Shown here: positions 34,901 to 46,900 of the stretch, piece after piece
Position numbering within the stretch: position 1 is the first letter of the stretch
Layout of the letters: every line of letters begins with the position of its first letter
NCBI GenBank assembly: GCA_030248195.1
Contig: JASAND010020012.1
Location: 62,001-126,000, forward strand
DNA length: 64,000 nucleotides
Source of the DNA: Trissonchulus latispiculum
Taxonomy: Eukaryota > Nematoda > Enoplea > Enoplida > Ironidae
Direction of reading: 5' to 3'
Notes under the pieces: model-generated
Told to the model about the DNA's origin: nothing
What the model saw: only the letters and a program-made list of their open reading frames with translations
The model's database searches: none
Made by a program: the position numbers and the translations under genes

Positions 34901-37900
34901 CCCGTTTGGACGATGTACCGTGCATCAGTAGGGTCAAAGCTATCGGGATAGCATCATCATCGTGTAAATTATGTCCTCCGCCATACAGGGGTTACACGGT
35001 TGTTATACTTTTCGTCATTGTATGCTCTTGTAAAGTGAAATCCAAAGCGAAATCAAAATCCAAACGCAAAATTAGAAGATTCGTACTGTTTTATGGTAGG
35101 ATTGGTATGGTGTAATGAAGTCTTTCTAAGAATTGCAGTTTTAACGGCTTAACTGTACTCTCATTTTCGTTTTTTAAAATTCAAATTCACTTCAAAATCA
35201 ATATCTTCCTATAAATAGTATAGTATATACTGGTAACACGCTACTAACATGCTGAATTCTTTCTAAGCACCTGTGATTTCTGAATTGATCAGATTTGGTA
35301 GAGTTGAACTCTGCACAATTATAAATCTGAAAATCGTCAAAAATTAATTTTTGAAGGGTATGGAACTGGGCTGGCCTGAAACTGCATGCAACCTTACTGC
35401 TCTATAGGTTGTCATAAAGAAATAATGAAAAACGACTGCCTGCAGTCACTAAGGCCGAATCCTTAGTCCGAACAGGAGAGAGGTTGTGTATGTTTAGAGG
35501 TTGTGTATGTTTAGAAGCAGTTAGTTAAGTTATTAGGGCATTTATTAATTGCTATCCATTGCTATGTTTAGACAATTCAGTGGATTACATCCTTGATCGA
35601 AAAGATCACGATGCAGTTCAGTCGATTCGATGATCCACCGCACATCGTTGCGGATCGACAGGAAGCCCTACTGAAGGAAGTCACAGCCAACTCCACTGTT
35701 AGTTAATTAACAATTAATTAGTACTAGCTAATTAAATTGTTGCGCTAAATGCTTTAGAGAAGCGTTGGGAGAATTGGATACAACGGAAAAGCTGGTTCCT
35801 GTTTGCCAGTGTAAACCACTTCAGAACAAACTTCGTCAAAACACAAAGCCGCAGCAGTTTATATTTTATGTCTTGAATCAATAATAAGACGGAATCAATG
35901 ATCGCGGAAATGTAATTTTCCTGATAAAGAAATTTTTATTGTCAAACGGGAGTTCACTGACCCTTGTGGTAACCAACTTTAGTATCCCTTGTGAAAGTAA
36001 TTTTGCCTAAACATAATTTTGTAAGCTACATTCAGCCCTTTTTAAACATTTTTTGCAAATTGTTCAGTAAAAATAGCGATTTTTAAGACAGATGTTTTTT
36101 TGAACGATTTCCTAGAAAAAAGACCAAGCGAAGCCGGAAAAGTTTTGGAAATTTGAGTCTGGAAAATTATTTTTTGGGCCATTTTCTTATCGCTTTAGCC
36201 GAATTTCTTACTCCTTGTGAGAGCAATTTTGGTACCCCTTGTGGGCACATTCGCCGAGGGGGAATTCCCCCTTTCCCCACCCCCTTGTCCACCTATGATT
36301 GTCATTCCAGAGCTTGCCTGCCGGATACATAAGAATCGCAAAATAGTTTTTTGTATTTCAGAAAGTGCAAGATGAAATCGATTCGAAGCTGAAGTTAATT
36401 CAGGATGTTTCCCGAGACTACAGTCTAAACATTCATGAGACGGAGCGAATTGTAACGGAGGTCACCAATGCCCACCTGAAATTTCAGGATCTAATGTCCC
36501 AGTATCGAACCCTGATCAGTGAAACGGTCACCTTCTTCCGGAATTTGCACGAGGTAGGACGGTTTGTTGAGATGGCGCAGGTGGCAGTGACCTGTGATCT
36601 TTTTGATTACTCCCCCTTAGTGTTAAAATATTTAAGAAGTGACCAATCGAGCAGAAATTTCGTATTGGTGTTTTCGACTACTCTAAGATTTAAAAATTGT
36701 TTAGCAAAAATTTTAGATTTCGCAAAATTAGATTTTTTTCGATTCGCAGAAGGCCAAGGGGAACCGAAAATTGTTTCCGCCTGTCTCTTTTCCGAAAACT
36801 TATTTGATCGCAGAACACTAATCTGAATCTATGTTTCAATTCAGCCTTTTGTTAGCTCAGTATAAGCGCACAATTTATTTCTTCATCACTTTTGGGTTTC
36901 AGTTGGATCAGAAAATCACAGATTCAGAGCTGAAATTTCATGTTCCAAAAGGATTGGATCAGGAACGCTTGCAGCGGCTGCAGTCCGAACACTCCACGAT
37001 CAGTTCATCAGTATCGAATCTGGTGCATCGACTGCAGTCTGATGCCAGAATGACCGTGGATAGAGTCAGACGAGAGGTACGACAGAAAGATGGCGAATAT
37101 TTGATAAATAAATTATATTTGCTTATTAAAGAAGTAACAGGGGACTGTGTAGGGCATCTGCCTTGAGGAACTGGCCCCTCCACCACGCTTGCAGTCAACA
37201 TTCGAGGTTATTCACTGCTAGTTCAAGGGCGGTGCATCCTGGGATGAGTTCCGGCACCCTAGTCCTTGGCAAGGTTGGAAAAAGGGTTACCTACCACCTT
37301 TGCCTTTATATTTACTTTGTTATTACAAATACAAATACAAAATTGAATGGAATTTCCTTGAATTATTTGCTAAATGACAAGGATTAGAGCAGCTCCAATT
37401 AAAATGGGACTACGCCTACTCTTTGATTAATAATTTAGCCAATTTATCATTATTTATTTGACTAATTAATAGCGTAATGGAGATTGCTTTCAGGAATTTT
37501 CGTCCTCAATTCGTCGAGAAGTGGAAAAAATGCCGGGATTGGTGGACGATCGAATCAACAAACATGAACGACAATTTCTACAATACAAACAGCAGCTGGA
37601 TCAGCTAACCAGAGACTATGATGTTCTCAAAATCTTTGAATCCGAATGGACTGATGTAAGCATTCGCATCTACTGTAAATTTGACTTAAAATTTTCTAAT
37701 CAAAAAAATTAAGTTTATAAATTAATTCATTATTTAAATCAACTAAAACTAATTAAATTTTAAAATGAAATTTTAAATAAAAAGCCACTTAAAATTTTAT
37801 AATTTTTTACGTAACTGACAGAACCTTCGTCGTCGTCGTCTTCGGTGGTCGATCAGGATGTGCAATCCTATACTCGGTGGACTCCAAGGAGGCCACCGCT

Positions 37901-40900
37901 ACCCAAGAAGCGAAGAACAGGCTCAGGGTCGGTGCGGAGACATGATAGGTCATCATAGAACCTTTATCTTGTAAATCGTCGTTGCATGCAAGTTATTCCA
38001 AAGCAAATGTTACAACATTAGCTTTTTGGATTTGAATGCTAGTTCAAGAACAGCTGCTAGTATTAGCACTTGTCTGACTGCTGTTCGACAACAGTTACAA
38101 ACTTTTCAACAAAGCTTTTAATGCTGACACGCTAATTATTGATAAACAATCAATTATTGATAAGTTCCCGGGCGGCGAGGGCCAAAACGAGTGACCCGCG
38201 GGTCAAAGGTGGGTCAAAAGCGTGTCTGTCGAGACTTCGAAAATTATACAGATTTTATCTCTTAATTTCATAAATTTTTCACCGAATTCTGGCAAGTTTT
38301 TCCATAAAATCTGACCAGAATTATCACAGCTTCTGTCAAGTGATATTCTACCAATATTTTGAGAATAACAACGTCTGACATATAGAATTGGAATGATTTT
38401 TGCAAACATTTATGCATGAGCAAAAATAAGTGAAAGTAGGAACTTCTGTTGGTGTACATACAATGTAAAATCTGTCTGCAAGATTTTCCCGTAGGAGGTT
38501 CTATAAATTTTTGAGGACGTATACAAAACAATTACGACCTTTTGCTTAATTTTGCTAATAATCCTGAACAATTTTGATAATTACCTTAATTTTTCTTTTT
38601 CTATCATTTTAATTATCTGACCAAATTATTTGAAGATAAGATACTACATATTTAATTGTCTTGTCATAAACGGCTGAAAAATTGTCATTATTTTATTTTT
38701 AACTAAAGATTTTGCCTCAGCGCATCATTAATCAAAAGTGGGTCATGTGGGTCAAACAAATTGCCTTGGATCACGGGATTGGGTCAAGGGTCCGGGGGTC
38801 GCGATCGGGCGAGGGTCAAAAATTTTGACCCGCTTCCAGCTCTGAAACTACTGATTGGCACCTAACCAGTAGGAGGAGGCGGTTTCTGGATATTCATTAC
38901 GCACAGAATTAAACTGAATGCTAGTTTCGACGCCAACCATGTGGGGACTCGACTGTCTATTAGGAAAATAATGCCAAAACACAGATCTCTTTTCTTCAAA
39001 GTCCGTCACTGGTCCCAGAATGTTAAGGAGCACCAAAACTAATGTTTGGAAAGTTCCTTTTAATTTATAAAGAATTGTAGCATGCAGGGTCAAATTTACA
39101 CAAAGTGATACCAGTACCTTAAACTTAGCAACATTTGACATTTTGTTTCTGTTTCAGCTCTGGGAACGCATCGATCATCTGAGCACTCGCCAGTCCAAGA
39201 TTGTGGAGCAGGCCTCCGATTCAGCTGGTGGGGTGGAGAAATCGCAGCAGGCTTTCCGGTCCCTGCATTCGGACGTGCAGGTAATTCGACTGAACGGGTA
39301 TTTTAGGTCCGCCCCTTCCACGGCTTCCAATTCTGATGATGAAGGTGACGAAGACGAATCGAAGCGGAAAATCGATGAGGGATCAATCCAGATCACTAAT
39401 GGATCAATTGATCAATCAGTAATTGATCAGAAAGCGGATCTAAAACAAGAAAACCAGACGACGTCAGAAGCGCAGACTCAACGCATGCCGACCGGTCGGC
39501 ATCGATTTGTCTGCACTTCTGGCGCTTTCCTGGTCTTCCTGACCATCTTCGTGATGGTGGTCGGAATGGCCATTCATTTTACGGAAGTGTTATTGCCAGA
39601 ATGTGAGGATGATGATGATGATGATTTGGGCTTGGCCTATTTGTTTGATTGAATAAATTCCGGAAAACGTAAACTGAAACGAAAATGAAAAATGTTGAAA
39701 GCGTTGGAGATTGTTTGAAACCTAATAAAACTGTAATGAATTTTCGAGCACGTTTTTCAAATTTAATATTTTCAGTACGCTAGCTGAGAGTTTACGATGA
39801 AAGCTGTCAACGATGATAAGAAACATTGTTTTTGAATAATTTTGAACCATGGATTTGAAGTTAACAAATGGTGTTCAAATGATTGTACAAATTGTATTGA
39901 TCAATAACTTGTACAAAGCAGAACTGGCTAATAATTATACACTTTTTCTGCTTTTACATTGTCTTTCCAATGTAACAATTGGTAATAATTGAATTCCAAT
40001 GATTCTAGCAAATGGTACAACTTATTTGTAACAATTTACACAAATCTTTTTGTTATGGTAAAAAGCTGTAAATAAGATTGAGTCATTGATTGACGCGGTT
40101 TTAACAATAATTACTTTAATCTTTCTCGGAATAAAAGTTTATTGCAAGCGACAAACATTCGGCTGTACTGAATACTATTCTTTGGTTTCAGTATATTGTA
40201 ACAGTATTTCTTTGAAGCTTTACATCAATACAGTATTCTAGATGCCATTTATGTGCATGTTTTTGGTGGCATATCATATATTGTGTTGTTTGTGGCACAT
40301 AAACAACCTGTACAAAAACTGTTTAATTGTTTTGCGACCTGCTTTGCTTCTTACAATTCAAATCCTTAAATGCGACCAACAGCTTACAAAAGCGTTTTAT
40401 TCATTACCATACATGTGCTGGGGGGGGGGTTGCACCCTCTCCCCCAGACTTGGACCTTATCCCAGGGGTCTCTCATCCCCCCCCTAGAATCCAGTTTTTT
40501 TCCTGGTTTTTTGGGCAAAAAATCGGGAAAATCCGGTTCACCCCCCAAAACTTCCCCTCCTGCACATGTGCGTTTATCACCCAGTGTAATTTGCTGCACA
40601 CTTTGGTTAGGTCTCATTTAACGGGAGAAGTTTCGAATACGGAAAATGTTATATATCAATTGAATATCCTACGTTAAAAGTATTAGCACAGGTATAATAG
40701 TGCACCGGTGGCCATTTCTCTAGAAGAAGATTTTTCTATAAGAATTTTTTCAAGAAACGTAAGCGTGCAACTATGGTGTTTGCACTGCGTACCTATAACC
40801 CTGAACCGAACTCCGGTACATCAAATTATAAGTTATTCAAATTATGTATTCGTATTTTAATTGATATTAACATGTGTGTTAGTATATATTGTAATCATTT

Positions 40901-43900
40901 TGTAATGTGACATTTTCTCATGTTGGCACCTTTTCGCGGTTTTGTAGATAAAGTTATCAAGAGTTATATTTAATGCAAAACAACTAACTAATACTTATTA
41001 CAAAATCACCACATTTATTGCAAGCTGAAACCACAAGCACAAGCTGAAATCGGGCTTTGTCAAATTTCGATAAACGCGGTTTCCAATTGTCCAATTGTCC
41101 AAGTCTCACTATGCTGTCCGTTATGTACTCTTGATAATGCTTTTTGATAATCAATACTCACCCAGTAATATTGATACTTATTTCAGATATGGGTTGTAGG
41201 TTAATGCTGTACATTGCACTGACTTTCTGATGACTGTAAAGTATAGTACATAGTATTGTTAGAGTCCCAGTAAAGAAAATATAGTTGTCGCCCTGGATTA
41301 ATTCAAAACTATGGTGATAGATAGCTGAATTCAATTCCGCACTAATTTTGAATAAACTTAGAAATTTATTAATTTTTGACATCGAAAGTCTGAAATATTA
41401 GAGAAGTATACCTGAAAAGACGAAATATACAGTTTGGATTTAGATGAATTACTTTGGATTTAGATGAATTACTTTGGATTTAAATTTAGATTTTGGATTT
41501 AGATACTTACTAGTATCTGCTGTGTTTACTGTTGTATAGTGTAACTTTGCTGTGAGTAAATTTAAGTAGCCCAAACGTGTTTTGTTGGAGCCCTCGGAGC
41601 AAGTTTGCGGATACAAAGCTTTAAAATTTGAAGTCACTAAAATAGATGATTTTAAAACTAAAAAGTAGTAACTTTAGTTTAAATAAAATCAAAAATGGCT
41701 GTGGAAACGTTTGTATCCTCAGACGGTATCACGGGGCTTGAAATTTTAAACAAAATCAGAAGAATCTTTATTTTTCAACCAAAGTTGTGAATTTATGTTG
41801 TTACTCGGATGAAAGTTGGGATTCAAAATGGGAATAAAAATAGCCAAATTCTTCTGATTTTGTGTTGAATGGCTGCTTAAGTTTAATCACTTAAAATGCT
41901 GGCGATTCCTGAAACCAATTCTGCTACCGAGTAAGGAAAAGCTGTATCGTAACATATCTGAAACAAAACTGAAAAGATCTAAATTCAAAATTTAAATTCA
42001 AAACCTAAATAGGTTTTGCGAAACAGCTTTTCCATTGCCCCAATTGTAATGTTATCAGTTAGTCGTAAGCAGCCATTTCTAGGTCACTGACGGTTACCAA
42101 AAGTGTTTAGAATTCCCGGCTAGAATGATACTGTTTCGTTAGAAACGGTTCGACGAAAAACTGAAGGGTTCATGTTTCATTTAAAAACGTTTATCTTAAT
42201 CTGGACTTTTATGGTATGTATATCTAGACAATTTGTTTTGAAAATGTTTCTCACTAATACGTTTCTGTAAGAAAAACGGTCTTCGGTGGGATTCAAACAC
42301 ACAGCTCTTCGCTTACCGTATTAGCCATCTGCCAACGGAGCCAAAGAAGCCACAATTGTTAATTTTGCTTAATGAGCACAGCACTGCTTTCTCAGATTTC
42401 TCTCAGCAAAGACACTTCGCTTCCGCTCAGGTCGAGCTAACAGTTGATACGGTAAATGTTGCCTGCGTGGGATGGAAGCCTTCCCAGCTTAAGGGGGGGG
42501 CGACTAAAATGGGGGTGCCCCGAATTTATTCGATTGGCCTACTTTTTCGCGAAGATTTAGAGCATGGGTGGGGTCAAAAAATACCGGGTACTCAGATCTT
42601 AGCTGCCTTCCAGTCATGTGCAGCCGTCGCGTTTATGTGCCCGACCCCCCTTTTTCACAACTATACCAATATGATTTATTATAAACTTCTGCTGGCTGCA
42701 AACCCCTAGCTGCAAGGCTGTGATTTGGCACATGTGCCCCTATCTGCAGAAAAATACTAGTCGTCGCTATCTTATCTGCACCTAAGAGAATTACTCTTCA
42801 AAGTTGAAGTTTCGGCAAAAATTTAACAAATTTTGGCTAGCGAAAGGAAAATTTTATTACTGGTGCGAGCTATAAGGCTGTAATAAGTCATATACAGAGG
42901 CCCTATAGGAGTACTCATTTGTGCCAAATGGCAAGAAATTCTGCCGCGTGAAAAATTTTTTATGTCAACTTTAATCTTCAAAAATGGCCGAAAGTCTTAG
43001 TTTCCGAAGTCTCAGTTCCGTTTCCCGAAATTTCAGTCTGTCGGATCCTGTGTAGACTTTCTGCAGCCATAGAAGTCCCAAACCTTTACTGATCGAACTG
43101 AAATCTTTCGACCACGTTGAGTTCAAATATCTAAAAAATTTTAATTTCAAAAAATTTGATTTTTTCGATTTCTGGGGTACCATTGCCCAAAAAAGGCGAT
43201 TTTGTCAATTTTTGAAGATTAAAGTTGACATAAAAATTCTTTGAAGCGGCAGAATTACTTCCCATTTAGCACAAATGAGTACTCCTATAGGGCCTCTGTA
43301 TATGCCAAATTACAGCCTTATAGCTAGCACCAGTAATAAAATTTTCCTTTCGTTAGCCAAAATTTTTTAAATTTTTGCCGAAACTTCAACTTTGAAGAGT
43401 AATTCCCTTAGATGCAGATAAGATTGAGACGTCTAGTGTTTTTCTGCAGATAGGGGCACGTGTGCCAAATCATATTGGCGAATCTTGCAGCTAGGGGTTT
43501 GCAGCCAGCAGAAATTTTTAATTAATTATGTTGGTAGTTGTGAAAAGGGGGGGGGTCGGGCACACAAACCCGATGGCTGCGCATGGATGAAAGGCAGCTA
43601 AGAACCAACAACCAAGTATTTTTTGACTACACCCATGCTCTATAACTTCGCCAAAAAGTAGGCCAATTGGACAAAGTCGGGACAAAAGTTTAGTCGCCCC
43701 CCCCACTTAACCGAGGAGTTTTACTTGGGATTCGACTGAAATGGAAAACGTCGGCAGACAGGTGAATCTGCAAAGAATACATCAGTCTCGAGAACCATTG
43801 AGGTGGAGGAGGCCGTGGGCTCGATTGATCAAGGGAAACATGTCCTTTCGAGCTTGTAAGAGAAGCAGGCTTTGGAAAGAATGATATGAAAGTCCAGCTG

Positions 43901-46900
43901 ATGCATCGGTGGGTAGTGGTAAGGAAGTTTCACTGCAGTGAGAGAAGGGCCGTGGTTTGATCCCTACTGGGTCAATTCTTTACTTTCATTCCTGAATAAA
44001 ATGTTAAACTTCCTTTTCCCCTCTCTCTTTCTCTCTCCCAGGTCCTGTTTTCAATGGTACACGGTGCCTGGTGCCTCTCGACTTGGGCTTGCCCTCGGTC
44101 TTCTTGGTCATGCAGCACTTGGTAGAAGCGCTACAGATGGTAGGTAAGCGGGCATAGGAAAGATTGATAAGCCTGATGTGGAAGTTCAACTGATAGCTTG
44201 GTGGTTGAGTGGCAAATCTTGTGGGGGGCTCATTTATGAACGGAAGACTGGTATTCTTTATTATGTATGCGCTTAAAAGGAAGCGACTACAGCTATATAA
44301 TCAACGTAAAGAACTCATGTGAAGGATACAAAAACAAGTTAGCAGTTTTCCAAAATATAATATCAATCTTCATAACATCATCTCCCCTTTGGAATTGTCA
44401 GTCACCTCTGTAAAATGCGTTGTGATCTCGCCCAGGGATGAACTGTAGAGGCCGGCGGCGTTGACGCTCTGAACGTCGAAGCGGTTCCGCCACAGCCGGA
44501 GGTTCCCGGGGTAGCTCCTGGGGAGCCATCTCCACACCAGGGGCAACAGGAAGAGTTAAGGGATGAGTTATGTGAGGCGAAGGAGGATCAGACGAAACAC
44601 AGGCGGGTGGAGTCTCGTCCAATCCCAGGATTTGGTTTATGTGCCGTTTCCACAGACTGGCGCCCACTTTAACCCAGTAGGATACCGGCGTGGTACGCTT
44701 TTTAACAATCCCTTTTACCCAGGTAGGTTTGGCCCCGGAATAGGAACGAACCCAAACATTGTCGCCTGGGGAAAAACCACGTACTGGGAAGCTGGCAGCA
44801 TCTGGAAAGGGTTTAGAAGGAGCCGAAGGAACCAAGAGGGATAGCCTGGTTCTCAGGTTGCGCCCAAACATCAACTCGGCCGGGGTCTTTCCTGTTGTAG
44901 CATGTGGAGTGGCACGAAATCGCAAGAGAAAATTGGCAAGCTTGATGCTATCTGCAGTTTTGTCTTCTAGCAGCTTTCTAAACGCGGACTTGAAAGTGCG
45001 GACAAAACGTTCCGCAGCACCGTTTGTCTGAGGGTGGTACGGCGCTGCAAAAATCTGGGAAATTCCCCAATTCTTGAACGTCTCAGACAACTGAAATGAC
45101 CTGAAAGGCGGTCCATTGTCGCTCACCACTTGCTGAGGAAGACCAAAACGGCCAAAGACCGCGGATAAGGCTTCAATGACACATCGCGCTGACGTTGATC
45201 GTACAGGGACAACTTCAGGCCACTTGGTGTGACTGTCGACGATTATTAGCCACATTTTGCCACAGAATGGCCCTGCAAAATCAATGTGTAACCTGTACCA
45301 GGGAACCCCAGGATCTGACCAACGTAGAACAGGCGCCGGTGCAGGAGATGGCTGTTGTTTCTGGCATTGCTCGCAGGATCTTACCAAGCCTTCAATATCG
45401 CTGTCCAAACCTGGCCACCAGAAATGTGAACGCGCTGCTGCTTTAGATCTTACCATTCCACAGTGAACACTGTGTAACTCTTTTAGCACTTGACCCCGTA
45501 GAACTGTAGGAATGACCACTCGCTGGCCATACATCAAACATCCGTTCAAAAGCGTGAGTTTATCCTTGAAATTTCCAAAAATATGCAGTTCGCTGCTTGG
45601 TAGTTTCTGAGGCCATCCGTTTAAGACAAAGGCTTTTACTTGGCTCAACACAGGTTCTTTATCAGTTTCTGTTGCCACGCTTTGAGCTGTGATTGGTAGA
45701 CCTTGCAGGTTGAAAATCTGAGCCTGCAGTTTGCTTACGACGACATCAAAATTCTGCGTTTCCTGGATCTCTTCTCCAAGTGGAAGCCGTGACAGCACAT
45801 CCGCGTTCGCATTATCATTGGACTTCCGGAAAACCACTGTATATTGATATCCCATCAACATCAGTGCCCATCTTTGAAGTCTGGCTGCTGCTATATCAGA
45901 GATGCCAGATTTTGACCCAAAAATTGTGGTTAACGGCTTGTGATCTGTGATCAACTCAAACTTTCTGCCATAGACGTACTGATGAAACTTTTTAATGCCG
46001 AAAATTATGGCTAGCGCTTCTCTTTCAATTTGGGCATAATTCTTTTCAGCAGTAGTCAACTTACGTGACGCGTAAGCTATTGGCCTTTCAGAACCATCTG
46101 GCAGCACATGTGAAAGCACCGCCCCAATACCAACCGCGGAAGCGTCGCAGGCAAGTCGTAGTGGTAGTTTTTCATCAAACAAGATCAGAACAGGTAGAGA
46201 AGAGAGAGATTCTTTCAATTCTTTAAAACAGTGATCATGAATCTCTGTCCAAGACCAAGGAACCAGCTTCTTCAGCAAATCATTAAAAGGAGCCACAAGG
46301 GTTGCAAGGTTTTGTACAAAACGGCCGTAGTAGTTGACTGCACCAAGAAACGACCTCATCTCCTGAACATTCTTGGGTTTCTCCATCTTAAGCACGGCAT
46401 CGACCTTTTTCGTAGAAGCAGCCATTCCTTGTTTACTGAAAGTACGACCCAAATATTCGACGACATCTTGCAGGAACTTGCATTTTTCTAGACGTAGTCG
46501 GATACCATAGTTTTCCAGACGATGAAGAACTTTGTCTAAGTTTTCAAGATGTTCAGTTTTCGAGCGGCCAGTGATAATGATATCATCTAGATAGACCGCT
46601 ACTCCGGACAACCCTTGCAAGATCTGCTCCATCGACCTTTGATAAATGGCAGGAGCTGAACTTACTCCAAACGGCAGTCTTCTATATCGATACAAACCTC
46701 GATGTGTGTTGATGACGATATACTGCTTAGATTCTTCTTCCAGCTCCATCTGAAGATAGGCATCTCTTAAATCAAGCTTTGAAAACTGTTCCCCGCCTTG
46801 CAGTGTAGTAGCTAAATCTTCTAGGCTCGGCAAAGGATGTTGATCTACCTCTAGCACCGGATTCACGGTTAAACGTAGGTCTCCACACAAGCGGACAGCA

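Larger units (their letters stand above)
39730..42488. other. First part of the 11.5-kb intron (39281-50780)
   Basis: No exon-like sequence recognised. It contains the G-rich MITE at 40409-40570, a possible degenerate CAAGAG element (40958-41133), a tandem 22-bp repeat around TTGGATTTAGATGAATTAC (41432-41480) and a tRNA-like segment (42278-42342). Confidence 0.45.

Noticed and set aside
36554..36826. Extension of the 36362 exon to 36826
   Set aside because: A good donor (GAG|GTAGGA) lies at 36553. The following residues lose the spectrin pattern, and the next exon at 36903 joins in phase 0.
39540..39652. KASH domain in the short isoform tail
   Set aside because: A single helix with a C-terminal tail is present, but the tail is acidic and lacks the proline-rich C-terminal ending and conserved residues of KASH peptides.
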